Assembly: GCA_025463335.1 (NCBI GenBank)
Contig: JAOBWJ010000379.1
Coordinates: 1-43,230 of the forward strand
Length of the DNA stretch: 43,230 bases
Direction of reading: 5' to 3'
From: Acidimicrobiales bacterium
GTDB lineage: Bacteria > Actinomycetota > Acidimicrobiia > Acidimicrobiales > CADCSY01
Below are positions 15,107 to 23,796 of the stretch, piece by piece; position 1 is the stretch's first letter, and every line of letters begins with the position of its first letter. A program made the position numbers and the translations under genes. The notes below the pieces were generated by a model. It made no database searches. It was not told the DNA's origin and saw only the letters and a list, made by a program, of their open reading frames with translations.

Positions 15107-17815
15107 ATGAGGCGGATCGCAGTCGCAGTGGCCGTGGTGGCCACGCTGTTGGTTGCCGTCCGGGCGCTGGCCCCCGAAAAGGTTGCCGCCGCCGCCACCG
15201 TGCCCGAGCTGCGGTCCCGTCCCGCCGACGTGGTGCTCGACGATGGGTTCCGCCACCTGGTCGTGCACGCCGAGGCCGGCCCGCCCGCCGGCGTCGACGC
15301 CCGTCCCATGGGTGGTGGCGACTGGTCGGTGCGGACCAAGCTGAGTGACGAGGCCGTCCGGGCCCTGCCAGGCGTGGCCGCCGTGTCCCACGACGTGTGG
15401 GCCGACCCGTATGCCGCCGATCCCGACCTGGGCGCGGCGTGGGGCCTGGAGAACGACGGCCGCTCGGCCGGTGGTTGGGCGGGCCGGGTCGACGCCGACA
15501 TCGACGCGTCCTCGGCGTGGGACCGCACGCGCGGCGAGGGCGTGGTCGTGGCCGTGATCGACACCGCCGTCGATCGGACCCACCCTGAGCTCGCTGGGCG
15601 CATGTGGCGGAACGCAGACGAGGTCTGCGGCAACAGCGTCGACGACGACGGCAACGGCTACGTCGACGACTGTGACGGCTGGGACTTCGCCCGGAACGAC
15701 AACACGCCCTACGACCTCGGCGTCGAAGCCGACCATGGGACCCACATCGCCGGCACCATCGCCGCCGAATCCGACAACGGCCTTGGCATCTCGGGGGTGG
15801 CGCCCCGGGCCACGATCATGCCGCTCAAGGTGGGCGACACCGGCTCGTTCTCGCTGTCGGCGGCGGCCGCCGCCATCAACTACGCCGTCGACAACGGTGC
15901 CAAGGTCATCAACGCCTCGTGGGGGACCACCGGCGTCACCCGGGCTCAGGTCCCGTGGCTCGAGGCGGCCGTCGAGCGGGCCCGCCAGGCCGGTGTGCTG
16001 ATCGTGGCCGCCGCCGGCAACGACGCCCGCAACATCGATGCCTCGCCGTCGTTCCCGGCGTCGTTTCCCGAGGACAACGTCATCACCGTCGGGGCGTCCA
16101 CCAACGCCGATGCGGCCGCCTACTTCTCCAACTACGGGGCCACGTCGGTCGACGTGTACGCCCCCGGCTGGTTCGTCTACGCCACGCTGCCCGGAGGCCG
16201 CTACGGCACCATGAGCGGCACGTCGATGGCGGCCCCCCATGTGGTCGGGGTGGCCGCCCTGGCCATCGCCGCCGACCCGTCGGCGCCGTACACGACGATC
16301 AAGGGCAACCTGCTCGCGACCGTCGACCGGTCCGACGCCTTCGCCGGCCGCTCGGTGAGCGGCGGGCGGGTGAACGCGGCGGCCGCCGTGGGCGAGTCCG
16401 ACCAGCCGGTGACCCTCAACTTCTCCGGCTTCGCCGGGCTCGAGGCGGGCCGGGCCGGCCAGTGGCAGGTGCGGGCCCAGGCCGACGCCGCGCTGGGCGC
16501 CTCCGGTTACGAGCTCAGCCTGGTGACCGAGGAGGCGGGAGACGTCTACGCCGTGAGCGGCCACGCCGTCACCGTGGGCGGGACATCGCTGCGCACCGAT
16601 GACGGTGGCTGGGTCCGGGTGCCGACGTCGTCCGCGCTCACGAGCGGGGGCGAGACGCTGACGGTGGGGACCACGCTGCCGGCCGGGCAGTACGTGCTCG
16701 CCGCCCGGCTGGTCGACGCCCAGGGGGCGCCCGTGGCGCCGGCCCAGGCGCTGTGGTTCTCCGTGGCCGGTCCGGCCGCCGAGGTGCCGCCGGTTCCCCC
16801 GACCCCACCGGTCTCGGAGCCGGCGCCGGCCCCGCAGACCCCGGGGGGTGGCTACCAGCCGGCCCCGCTGCCGAACGAGGGCCAACCCGTCCCGCCCGCC
16901 CCCACCACGCCGCCTCCGTGCTCGAGCTGCGGCCAGCCGGGGCCCCAGGTGCCGGTGTTCGTGCCGCCGCCGCCCGCCCCGAGCACGCCGTCCACCCCCG
17001 CGCCACCTACGCCGCCGCCGTCCACATCGACGCCGTCGACAACTTCGCCCTCGACGCCCTCGACGCCCACGACGGCTGCGTCGGCACCGAGCACGCCGAC
17101 GACCGCGGCCGGCCCGCCGAGCACGCCGACCACCGCGCCATCGACGCCGACCACGGCGGCGTCGGCGCCGACCACCGCGCCATCACCGAGCAGCACCACC
17201 ACCACGACCGTGGTCCCCTCCCCGGCGGCCCCTGCTCCGACGCGCCCCCTGCGGATCGTGTCGGTGTCCCCGGACAACGGTTCCCGCTCGGGCGGCAGCA
17301 CGATCGTGATCGGTGGCGAAGGCTTCCCCGAGCGTCCGGTGGTCCGCCTCGGCGGAGCCGTGGCCCAGGTGTCGGTGGCATGGCCGACCATGCTCCTGGT
17401 GCACACGCCGGCCCACACCCCGGGTGTGGTCGACGTGTCGGTCTCCGACGGGACCACCACGGTGGTGTCCACCGGGGCCTACACCTACCTGAGCGACGCG
17501 CCTGCCCCGAGCCAGCCGCCGGCCGGGTCGCCGACACCGTCGCCCAGCACGACCACCACGACGTTGGCGGCAGGACCCACGACGACAACCACGACCGAGG
17601 TTCCGTCGCCGTCGACCACCCCTACGACCGAGGCACCCACCGCGTCGTCCACCACCTCGACCACAGCCGGGCCCCGCGTGCCCCAGCCCATCGACGCTCG
17701 CGGGCTGCACCTGGTGCCGTTGGCCAGCGGCCACCCGCTCATCGGCGTCAGCCCGAGCGGCTGGCCCCAGCGCCGGTGCACCTCCGGCTCGTGCGCGGGA
17801 TCGCAGGTGGGCTGA
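15107..17815 (+). CDS. Secreted subtilisin-like serine protease (S8) with IPT/TIG domain and Thr/Pro-rich linkers
   Basis: A 902-residue exported protease. A signal peptide covers about residues 1-30, then a short propeptide-like region. The catalytic triad is Asp152 (VIDTAVD), His210 (DHGTHIAG) and Ser373 (SGTSMAAP), with the oxyanion Asn305 in AAAGN. SVDDDGNGYVDDCDGWDF near 177-194 is a typical calcium-binding insert. A beta-sandwich-like region follows, then a Pro-rich linker, a Thr/Ser/Pro repeat, an IPT/TIG immunoglobulin-like domain (about 710-795), a second Thr-rich stretch and a Cys-containing C-terminus with no clear membrane anchor. The ATG at 15107 follows AGGAG; a GTG six codons earlier is possible. 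It probably degrades extracellular protein; substrate unknown. Confidence 0.92.
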   Translation: MRRIAVAVAVVATLLVAVRALAPEKVAAAATVPELRSRPADVVLDDGFRHLVVHAEAGPPAGVDARPMGGGDWSVRTKLSDEAVRALPGVAAVSHDVWADPYAADPDLGAAWGLENDGRSAGGWAGRVDADIDASSAWDRTRGEGVVVAVIDTAVDRTHPELAGRMWRNADEVCGNSVDDDGNGYVDDCDGWDFARNDNTPYDLGVEADHGTHIAGTIAAESDNGLGISGVAPRATIMPLKVGDTGSFSLSAAAAAINYAVDNGAKVINASWGTTGVTRAQVPWLEAAVERARQAGVLIVAAAGNDARNIDASPSFPASFPEDNVITVGASTNADAAAYFSNYGATSVDVYAPGWFVYATLPGGRYGTMSGTSMAAPHVVGVAALAIAADPSAPYTTIKGNLLATVDRSDAFAGRSVSGGRVNAAAAVGESDQPVTLNFSGFAGLEAGRAGQWQVRAQADAALGASGYELSLVTEEAGDVYAVSGHAVTVGGTSLRTDDGGWVRVPTSSALTSGGETLTVGTTLPAGQYVLAARLVDAQGAPVAPAQALWFSVAGPAAEVPPVPPTPPVSEPAPAPQTPGGGYQPAPLPNEGQPVPPAPTTPPPCSSCGQPGPQVPVFVPPPPAPSTPSTPAPPTPPPSTSTPSTTSPSTPSTPTTAASAPSTPTTAAGPPSTPTTAPSTPTTAASAPTTAPSPSSTTTTTVVPSPAAPAPTRPLRIVSVSPDNGSRSGGSTIVIGGEGFPERPVVRLGGAVAQVSVAWPTMLLVHTPAHTPGVVDVSVSDGTTTVVSTGAYTYLSDAPAPSQPPAGSPTPSPSTTTTTLAAGPTTTTTTEVPSPSTTPTTEAPTASSTTSTTAGPRVPQPIDARGLHLVPLASGHPLIGVSPSGWPQRRCTSGSCAGSQVG
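16783..17238 (+). repeat. Low-complexity Pro then Ser/Thr/Pro codon repeat inside the protease gene
   Basis: Degenerate copies of ACGCCGACCACC- and GCGCCGTCG-type codon groups encode STPTTA and SAPTT units. They form an unstructured, possibly glycosylated linker. Copy number is likely to vary between strains. Confidence 0.7.
17503..17676 (+). repeat. Second Thr-rich codon repeat, after the IPT/TIG domain
   Basis: ACGACCACC-type tracts encode runs of threonine broken by Pro, Ser and Glu. Together with the first linker they flank the TIG domain on both sides, as in cell-surface stalk proteins. Confidence 0.65.
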
Positions 17816-17836
17816 CGCCTCGAGAGCGGTGGTCGG

Positions 17837-19009
17837 TCAGGGTTGCAGCACCACCTTCACGCACTCGTTCTCCTTGTGCTTGAAGGTGTCGTAGCCCGCC
17901 GGCGTCTCTTCCAACGGCAGGCGGTGGGTGACGATGAAGCTCGGGTCGATGCGGCCCTGCTCGATGTGGTCGAGCAGCGGACGCATGTACCGGTGCACGT
18001 GGCACTGGCCCGACTTGATGGTGAGCGACCGGTTGACCACGGCGCCCATCGGAAACTTGTCGAGGAACCCGCCGTAGACACCTATCACCGACACGGTGCC
18101 GCCGTTGCGGCAGCTGGTGATGGCCTGGCGCAGGGCGTGGGGCCGATCGGTCTCGGCGCGGAGCGCCTGCTTGACGCGGTCGTAGGCGGCGATGGGTCCG
18201 GTCCCGTGGTCGGCCTCCATGCCCACAGCGTCGATGCACGCGTCCGGCCCGCGTCCGCCGGTCAGCTCGAGGAGCTCCTCTCGCACGTCCGTCTGGTCGA
18301 GGTTGATGGGGGTTGCGCCCACCTGCCGTTCCGCCATGGCCAGCCGGAAGTCCACGTGGTCGATGGCGATCACCTCCTCCGCCCCGAGCAGGCGGGCGCT
18401 GGCCATGGCCAACTGGCCGACCGGACCGGCGCCCCACACCGCCACGACATCGCCGGGCTGGATGTCGCACATCTCGGCCCCCATGTAGCCGGTGGGCAGG
18501 ATGTCCGACAAGAACAGCACCTGCTCGTCGGGCAGGTCGTTCTCGATCTTGAGCGGTCCGATGTCGGCGAACGGCACCCGGACGTACTCCGCCTGGCCAC
18601 CGGCGAACCCGCCCAGCATGTGGGAGTAGCCGAAGATCCCGCAGGGCGAGTTGCCCCACATCCGCTCGGCCAGCTCGGCGTTCGGGTTCGAGTTCTCGCA
18701 GAGCGAGTACTCCTCGCGCTCGCACGCCAGGCAGTGGCCGCAGGCGATGGGGAAGGGCACGACGACCCGGTCGCCGATTTGGAGGTTGTCGACGCCCGAG
18801 CCGACCTCGACGACCTCGCCCATGAACTCGTGCCCGAGCACGTCGCCCTCCTTCATGGTGGGGACGTAGCCGTCGTAGAGGTGGAGGTCGGAGCCGCAGA
18901 TGGCCGAGGAGGTGATGCGGATGATGGCGTCACGGCGGTTGAGGATCTTGGGGTCGGGCACCTCTTGGACCTCGACCTCGTTGACGCCCATCCAGCAGTT
19001 CGCCCTCAT
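17837..19009 (-). CDS. Zinc-dependent alcohol/formaldehyde dehydrogenase-like protein
   Basis: A 390-residue medium-chain dehydrogenase. Catalytic zinc ligands are Cys38 and His60-Glu61 (GHEF); the structural zinc ligands are Cys90, 93, 96 and 104. The nucleotide fold begins with GAGPVG. The extra length between the two parts, the long insert ending [12 protein letters not shown] and [13 protein letters not shown] are typical of the glutathione-independent formaldehyde dehydrogenase group, whose actinobacterial members are often annotated only as zinc-dependent ADHs. Substrate is not proven. Its start overlaps the stop of the SRPBCC gene upstream (ATGA), so the two form an operon. It converges with the protease gene, with 21 bases between stops. 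Confidence 0.87.
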   Translation of the reverse strand: MRANCWMGVNEVEVQEVPDPKILNRRDAIIRITSSAICGSDLHLYDGYVPTMKEGDVLGHEFMGEVVEVGSGVDNLQIGDRVVVPFPIACGHCLACEREEYSLCENSNPNAELAERMWGNSPCGIFGYSHMLGGFAGGQAEYVRVPFADIGPLKIENDLPDEQVLFLSDILPTGYMGAEMCDIQPGDVVAVWGAGPVGQLAMASARLLGAEEVIAIDHVDFRLAMAERQVGATPINLDQTDVREELLELTGGRGPDACIDAVGMEADHGTGPIAAYDRVKQALRAETDRPHALRQAITSCRNGGTVSVIGVYGGFLDKFPMGAVVNRSLTIKSGQCHVHRYMRPLLDHIEQGRIDPSFIVTHRLPLEETPAGYDTFKHKENECVKVVLQP

Positions 19010-19548
19010 CGCAGCGCTCCCAACTCGTCCAGTTCGGCGTCGGACAGGGGCCGGGCCGGGCGCTGATGGAGAAGCCGCCAGCTGTCCGGACCCTCGGGGC
19101 TCCCGTCGGAGCGGAGCACCTCGCCGGCCTCGAGCACCTGCTTGAACCGGCGCAGGTCCTCCTTCAGCTGCATCCCCGGTTCGTCACCGCGGAGCTTCTT
19201 CACCAGCGAGGCGACCTTGGGCTCGCTGGACTGGTAATCGACCTCGACCACGACCTCGGTGCCGCGGTCACCGGGAGCCGGGGCGAACCGGACGGTGCCT
19301 TCGCTGGCGACGTCGGAACCAGCGACCGACCGCCAGGCGATCACGGCCGCCTCGTCCGTGACGATCTCGATGTCCCACTCGGCGACCTCTTCGTCCCGGG
19401 CCTTCGACCGCCAGTGCCATCGACCGCCGCCGCGGTCTTCCACCGACCCCACGTTGGTCATGAAGTCGGCGAGGTGGGCGAAGTCGTGCCAGTACTGGTA
19501 CACCTCGGCCGGTGGCCGGTTGACCGTGACCGCTGTCTTGCCGTGCAT
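19006..19548 (-). CDS. SRPBCC (START-like) family protein
   Basis: A 180-residue protein of the polyketide cyclase/dehydrase-like SRPBCC group: [27 protein letters not shown] at the start, followed by strands with [24 protein letters not shown] and a C-terminal helix [20 protein letters not shown]. These proteins hold small hydrophobic ligands in a helix-grip pocket. A C-terminal extension of about 40 residues ([18 protein letters not shown]) appears in similar proteins found next to zinc alcohol dehydrogenases, which is also the situation here (four-base overlap). Function beyond ligand binding is unknown. Confidence 0.82.
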   Translation of the reverse strand: MHGKTAVTVNRPPAEVYQYWHDFAHLADFMTNVGSVEDRGGGRWHWRSKARDEEVAEWDIEIVTDEAAVIAWRSVAGSDVASEGTVRFAPAPGDRGTEVVVEVDYQSSEPKVASLVKKLRGDEPGMQLKEDLRRFKQVLEAGEVLRSDGSPEGPDSWRLLHQRPARPLSDAELDELGALR

Positions 19549-19645
19549 GCGCGCCTCCCCAGATCACCCGATCACCGGGCCGCTATCCCGATCGGCGCGG
19601 CTCCAAACTGCGTGGTCTCGTAGTGCCCAACCCGACTCGGCCGCG

Positions 19646-20065
19646 TCAGGCGGGGGTGTGCACGTCCTGGGCGACGACGTGGGTGACCGGAAGCCCGAAC
19701 GCCCCGAGCCGGCGGACCACGTTGTGGCTCAGCCATCGGCTGAGCCCTTTCGGCAGCGTCGACACCACGATCTCGTCGAAGGCCTGGCGCCGCAGGACGT
19801 CGGCGACGGCCGTGACCGGGCTCGGGTCGCCGATCTCGCCTGCGGCCGGAATCCCCTCCTCGCCCAGGGCGCCGATGATCGCCGTCAACCGCTCCTGGGC
19901 CTCGCGCTCCGCCTGGGCGTCGGTCCAGAACCCCGACGGGTGCGACGCCGGCACGACCAGATGGAGCTGCACCGGCCCGTCCCGGGAGCGCGCTCGCAGC
20001 ACCTGGAGTAGCGCCGAGTCGCAGAGCGTTCGGTTGGCGACGACGAGCACCCGTCTCATGCCCAT
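19646..20065 (-). CDS. Small UspA-like (universal stress fold) protein
   Basis: A 139-residue protein with the Rossmann-like pattern of universal stress proteins: RRVLVVANRTLCDSALL at the start, an amphipathic middle helix (EREAQERLTAIIGAL), FDEIVVSTLPKGLSRWLSHNVVRRL, and LPVTHVV at the end. The usual ATP-binding G-2x-G-9x-G(S/T) motif is not intact, so ATP binding is doubtful. Two ATGs lie two codons apart; the upstream one has AGGA in front. It is divergent from the serine hydrolase gene, with 66 bases between. Role unknown. Confidence 0.75.
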   Translation of the reverse strand: MGMRRVLVVANRTLCDSALLQVLRARSRDGPVQLHLVVPASHPSGFWTDAQAEREAQERLTAIIGALGEEGIPAAGEIGDPSPVTAVADVLRRQAFDEIVVSTLPKGLSRWLSHNVVRRLGAFGLPVTHVVAQDVHTPA

Positions 20066-20100
20066 GAGTCCTCGTGCTCATCCAACGCCCGATCCCGGCG

Positions 20101-20112
20101 CGGGTCAACCCG
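20101..20112. promoter_or_regulatory. Palindrome between the Usp-like and serine hydrolase genes
   Basis: CGGGT-CA-ACCCG is a 12-bp inverted repeat in the 66-bp divergent gap, 19 bases before the serine hydrolase start. It may be an operator or part of a short hairpin; low certainty. Confidence 0.3.
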
Positions 20113-20131
20113 GACCTGCGACGCTGCGGGC

Positions 20132-21058
20132 GTGCTCGACGCGCTGGCTGACCAGGCCTTCGACGAGGCGGGGCCGCTGGCTCCCACCTACGCCCTGCTG
20201 GTGGTCCAGGGTGGCGAGGTGGTGCTGGAGCGATACGGCACCCTGCCCAATGGGCAGCCGGTCGACGCCGACACGCCGCTGCGGTCGTGGTCGATCGCCA
20301 AGTCGATGCTGCACTCGGCCGTCGGGCTGCTGGTCGGCGACGACCGTCTGCGGGTGGAGGACCCGGCGCCGGTGCCGGCATGGCAGGGCGACCACCGGGC
20401 GGCCATCACGATCGACGACCTCCTGGCCATGCGCGACGGCCTCGACTTCACCGAGGACTACCTCGACGAGCGGGCGTCGGACGTCATCGAGATGCTGTTC
20501 GGCTCGGGCGGCGACGACGTGGCCGCCTATGCCACCAGCCGGCCGGCGGTGGCCGCACCGGGCCTGCGGTTCAACTACTCGAGCGGGACGTCGAACATCC
20601 TGTCGTCCCTCGTCGCCGGCGTGGTCGGTCCGGGGGAGGCCTATCAGCGGTTCCTGCACGAGCGGCTGTTCCGGCCGCTGGGCATGACGTCGGCCCGGCC
20701 CGGCTTCGATGCTGCCGGCACGTGGGTGGCGTCGACGTACGTGAACGCCACCGCCCGGGACTTCGCCAGGTTCGGCGCCCTCTACCTGCACGGCGGCCGG
20801 GACCTGCTGCCCGACGGCTGGGTCGAGCACGGCATCCGCGTGCGCTCGATCGACGAGGAGAGCGGCCACGGCTACGGCGCCCACTGGTGGTTGCCGCCCG
20901 GCGACCAGGGCGTGTTCGAGGCCCGAGGGTATGAAGGGCAGTCGATCACGGTGGCGCCAGACCTCGACGCCGTCGTGGTGCGGTTGGGGCGCACGCCGGC
21001 CACCCGCAACGGTCCGCTGCGGGCCTGGCGGGCGGCCATGGTCGACGCCCTAGGTTGA
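20132..21058 (+). CDS. Beta-lactamase-fold serine hydrolase (class C / EstB-like)
   Basis: A 308-residue serine hydrolase. The catalytic SxxK is Ser54-Ile-Ala-Lys57 and the YxS motif is Tyr149-Ser150-Ser151 within FNYSSG. LLAMRDGLDF and LFRPLGMTSARPGFD are typical of the esterase/DD-peptidase members of this family. No signal peptide is visible, so it probably acts in the cytoplasm as an esterase or amidase rather than on cell-wall peptides. The GTG start is the first in frame after the divergent intergenic region, and there is no clear ribosome site. It stands alone, its stop codon overlapping the next regulatory palindrome. Confidence 0.85.
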   Translation: MLDALADQAFDEAGPLAPTYALLVVQGGEVVLERYGTLPNGQPVDADTPLRSWSIAKSMLHSAVGLLVGDDRLRVEDPAPVPAWQGDHRAAITIDDLLAMRDGLDFTEDYLDERASDVIEMLFGSGGDDVAAYATSRPAVAAPGLRFNYSSGTSNILSSLVAGVVGPGEAYQRFLHERLFRPLGMTSARPGFDAAGTWVASTYVNATARDFARFGALYLHGGRDLLPDGWVEHGIRVRSIDEESGHGYGAHWWLPPGDQGVFEARGYEGQSITVAPDLDAVVVRLGRTPATRNGPLRAWRAAMVDALG

Positions 21059-21068
21059 CAAACTGTCA
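21056..21068. promoter_or_regulatory. TGACA-AAC-TGTCA palindrome upstream of the LLM monooxygenase operon
   Basis: A perfect inverted repeat with five-base arms, starting on the stop codon of the serine hydrolase and 69 bases before the LLM gene. Its form suits a dimeric regulator such as GntR or TetR. The left arm, TTGACA, may also be a -35 box, though I see no good -10 partner. Confidence 0.4.
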
Positions 21069-21136
21069 GCTTCTTTTCACGGACGAGCAGCGCGGCGTCC
21101 TCTGACTTGAAACACGGTCCAACCCATCATCTCCGG

Positions 21137-22438
21137 ATGACGACGTCGCCGTTCCACCTCGGGTGGTTCATGAACTTCACGGCCCTGCAGTGGAACGACC
21201 AGTTCGGCAGCACCGAGAACCCGTGGACCGGCCAGTTCTACGTCGAGATGGCGCAGGCGCTGGAACGAGCCTGCTTCGACTACATGCTCATCGAGGACAC
21301 GTTGATGGTGCCGGACGCCTATGGCGAGTCGTTCGACGCCTACCTGAAGCACGCCATGATGACCCCCAAGCACGACCCGGTGCCCCTGGCCACGCTCATG
21401 GCGGGCGCCACCTCGCGGCTGGGGCTGGTGGCGACGATGTCGACGAGCTTCTACCCGCCGTTCATGCTGGCCCGGCTGGCCTCCACCGTCGATCACATCT
21501 CGAGCGGTCGGTTCGGCTGGAACATCGTCACGTCGGGCGAGGACTCGGCGGCGCAGAACTTCGGGATGGACAAGCTCACCGAGCACGACCTCCGCTACGA
21601 CATCGCCGAGGAGTACCTCGACCTGGTCTGCCAGCTGTGGGACTCGTGGGACGCGGATGCCGTGGTCATGGACCGCGAGACCGGCGTGTGGGCCCAGGGC
21701 GACAAGGTGCGGACCATCGACTTCCAAGGTCGCTGGTTCAAGTCTCGGGGCCCGCTCAACACGGTCCGTCCGCCCGCCGACCGGCCGGTGTTCGTGCAGG
21801 CGGGTGGCTCGCCCAAGGGTCGGCAGTTCGCCGCCAAGTGGGCCGACTCCATCGTGGCCATCGCCAACGGCGTCGAGGGCATGAAGGCGTACCGCGACGA
21901 CGTGCGGGCCCGGGCCGAGGCCATGGGCCGCAAGCCCGACGACATCAAGGTGCTGTTCCTGGTGTCGCCGGTGCTGGCCGAGACCACGGCAGAGGCCCAC
22001 GCCAAGAAGGAGCGACTCCAGACCAGCGACCGCTACGCCGAGCAGACCCTCCTGCTCATGTCGTCGATCACGGACATCGACTTTTCCCAGTTCGACCTCG
22101 ACGAGGTCCTGCCGCCGCTCACGACCAACGGCGAGCGGGCCTCGCTGGAGAAGTTCATGCAGGTCGGGAGCGGCAAGACGCTCCGGCAACTGGCCAAGGA
22201 GGGCACGGCCAACTCCGTCCACTTGGTCGGGACACCCGACGACGTGGCCGACCAGATGGGCGAGATCATGGAGGAGGTGGGTGGTGACGGCTTCCTCCTG
22301 ACCTCCAACGCCGTCTCGCTGGACCGGCGCTACATCGCCGAGATCACCGACGGCCTGGTGCCGGCCCTGCAGCGGCGTGGTTTGGCCCGCACGTCGTACA
22401 CGCACGAGCACTTCCGCGACAACCTCCTCGAGTTCTGA
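21137..22438 (+). CDS. LLM-class flavin-dependent monooxygenase, NtaA/SnaA/DszA type
   Basis: A 433-residue FMNH2-dependent oxygenase. LGWFMNF at the start, YMLIEDT, ATMSTSFYPPFMLARLASTVDHISSGR, GWNIVTS and the PVFVQAGGSPKGRQFAA block are those of the nitrilotriacetate/dibenzothiophene-sulfone monooxygenase group. These enzymes use reduced flavin supplied by a partner reductase to oxidise a carbon-heteroatom bond. The ATG at 21137 begins the conserved region; a TTG ten codons earlier is possible. The next gene, encoding an FMN reductase, begins immediately at the stop (TGA-ATG), which supports a two-component monooxygenase. Substrate unknown. Confidence 0.88.
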   Translation: MTTSPFHLGWFMNFTALQWNDQFGSTENPWTGQFYVEMAQALERACFDYMLIEDTLMVPDAYGESFDAYLKHAMMTPKHDPVPLATLMAGATSRLGLVATMSTSFYPPFMLARLASTVDHISSGRFGWNIVTSGEDSAAQNFGMDKLTEHDLRYDIAEEYLDLVCQLWDSWDADAVVMDRETGVWAQGDKVRTIDFQGRWFKSRGPLNTVRPPADRPVFVQAGGSPKGRQFAAKWADSIVAIANGVEGMKAYRDDVRARAEAMGRKPDDIKVLFLVSPVLAETTAEAHAKKERLQTSDRYAEQTLLLMSSITDIDFSQFDLDEVLPPLTTNGERASLEKFMQVGSGKTLRQLAKEGTANSVHLVGTPDDVADQMGEIMEEVGGDGFLLTSNAVSLDRRYIAEITDGLVPALQRRGLARTSYTHEHFRDNLLEF

Positions 22439-22924
22439 ATGGGCACCGTCGCCGTGGTCGTCGGCAACCCCAAGCCGAAGTCACGCACGTTCGAGGCGGC
22501 CATGCTGGTGGCCGAACGCCTGGCCGATCGGCCCCCCGACGTGGTGGTCGACGTGGTCGACCTCGGGCCGGGGCTGCTGGGCTGGGGCGACCCGGCTGTG
22601 GCCGAGGCCGTGGCGTCGGTGTGCGCCGCGTCGCTCGTGGTGGTGGCCAGCCCGACGTACAAGGCCACCTACACCGGCCTGCTCAAGCTCTTCCTCGACC
22701 AGGTGCCGACCGACGGGCTGGCGGGGGTGGGGGCAGTGCCGCTCATGCTTGGTGCCGGTCCCGGGCATGCCCTGGCTCCGGAGCTGCTGCTCAAGCCGGT
22801 GCTGGTCGAGCTCGGGGCCACCTGCCCGACCCGGGCGCTGTACCTGCTGGACTCGGACTGGTCGAACGAGGAGGTGCTCGGACCGTGGTTGGCCACGGCT
22901 CGGACGCAGCTCCCGCGCCCGTGA
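22439..22924 (+). CDS. NAD(P)H-dependent FMN reductase, SsuE/MsuE-like
   Basis: A 161-residue flavodoxin-fold reductase. VVGNPKPKSRTFEAA near 7-21 is the FMN phosphate loop, and SPTYKATYTGLLKLFLDQV is the signature of the SsuE/MsuE group. It should provide reduced FMN to the LLM monooxygenase directly upstream, to which it is joined with no gap. Length is a little under the usual 175-185. In sulfonate-using systems such pairs release sulfite, but no sulfonate transporter is adjacent, so another substrate is equally possible. Confidence 0.87.
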   Translation: MGTVAVVVGNPKPKSRTFEAAMLVAERLADRPPDVVVDVVDLGPGLLGWGDPAVAEAVASVCAASLVVVASPTYKATYTGLLKLFLDQVPTDGLAGVGAVPLMLGAGPGHALAPELLLKPVLVELGATCPTRALYLLDSDWSNEEVLGPWLATARTQLPRP

Positions 22925-22936
22925 CAGGATCGGGCC

Positions 22937-23773
22937 GTGCCCAACGCCATCGTCACCGGAGCGAACTCAGGGATCGGCCTGGAGACGGCGAGGGAGCTGG
23001 CCCGAAGCGGGCACCACGTCGTCCTCCTGTGCCGCAACCGTGAGCGGGCGGAAGCGGCCAAGGCCGACATCGACGGCTCGGTCGAGGGTGCGTCGACCGA
23101 GATCGTGCTGGCCGACCTCGGGCTCCAGGCCGACGTGCGCCGGGCGGCGGCCGAGCTCGCCGACCGGCTCGACGGCCTCGACGTGCTGGTCGACAACGCC
23201 GGGCTGAGCGTCCGCAGGCGGGAGCGCACGGCCGAGGGCCACGACCAGATGCTGGCCGTCAACCACCTGGGCCCGTTCCTGCTCACCAACCTGCTGCTGC
23301 CCCTGCTGCAGGCCTCGGCACCCAGCCGCATCGTGGTGGTGGCCTCCGAGGCCCACAAGTTCCGGAAGCTCAACATCGACGACCTCGAGGGCGACACCCG
23401 GGGCTACGGCATCGGCGGCCTGCCCCGCTACGGCGAGACCAAGCTCATGAACATCCTCTTCACCCGGGAGCTGGCCCGTCGCATCGAGGGCACCGGGGTG
23501 ACCGTGAACGCGGTCCACCCGGGCACGGTGAGCACCAACCTCGGCTCACCGCCCGCCATCCTGGCCGGCCTGATCGGCCGGTTCATGAAGACGCCCGAGC
23601 AGGGCGCGTTCACGTCCCTGGTGGTGGCCACCGACCCCGCGCTCGACGGGGTCAGCGGCAGCTACTTCATCAACGGCAAGCGGGCCGACGACAAGCTCAA
23701 CGCCCAAGCCCGCGACGACGCCCTCGCCAAGGAGTTGTGGGACCGCTCTGCGGCCCTGGTCGGCCTGCCCTAG
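22937..23773 (+). CDS. Short-chain dehydrogenase/reductase, retinol-dehydrogenase-like
   Basis: A 278-residue SDR. The cofactor motif TGANSGIG is at 7-14; Arg33 after it suggests NADP(H). The catalytic residues are Ser137, Tyr165 and Lys169 (YGETK). The usual NNAG reads DNAG (87-90). The GTG start lies 12 bases after the reductase stop, so it is probably the third gene of the monooxygenase operon and could oxidise or reduce the carbonyl product. PGTVSTNL and the long C-terminal part are typical of the RDH/WW-domain oxidoreductase-like branch. Substrate unknown. Confidence 0.88.
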   Translation: MPNAIVTGANSGIGLETARELARSGHHVVLLCRNRERAEAAKADIDGSVEGASTEIVLADLGLQADVRRAAAELADRLDGLDVLVDNAGLSVRRRERTAEGHDQMLAVNHLGPFLLTNLLLPLLQASAPSRIVVVASEAHKFRKLNIDDLEGDTRGYGIGGLPRYGETKLMNILFTRELARRIEGTGVTVNAVHPGTVSTNLGSPPAILAGLIGRFMKTPEQGAFTSLVVATDPALDGVSGSYFINGKRADDKLNAQARDDALAKELWDRSAALVGLP

Positions 23774-23778
23774 CGAGC

Positions 23779-23792
23779 TCCGGTTCGCCGGA
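23779..23792. terminator. TTCG-loop hairpin between convergent genes
   Basis: TCCGG-TTCG-CCGGA is a perfect five-pair stem with a TTCG tetraloop, inside the 23-base gap between the SDR and SRPBCC stop codons. It may end transcription from both sides; no T-run. Confidence 0.5.
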
Positions 23793-23796
23793 CGGC

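Noticed and set aside
14186-16885. An 899-codon minus-strand open frame over the regulator and protease genes
   Set aside because: It runs through the operators, the iclR gene and the subtilase catalytic domain. Both plus-strand genes have intact motifs; the mirror product has none.
16783-17676. CRISPR-like or satellite repeat
   Set aside because: The repeats are in-frame codon runs for Thr, Ser and Pro inside the protease gene, without constant spacing or unique spacers.
17837-19009. Maleylacetate reductase candidate for the hydroquinone pathway
   Set aside because: It has the two zinc sites of a medium-chain alcohol dehydrogenase. Maleylacetate reductases belong to the iron-type alcohol dehydrogenase family.
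19549-19645. CCGATC...GATCGG repeat in front of the SRPBCC gene
   Set aside because: The arms are only six bases with a 16-base gap and GATC-type words are frequent in this GC-rich DNA. Not strong enough as an operator or hairpin.
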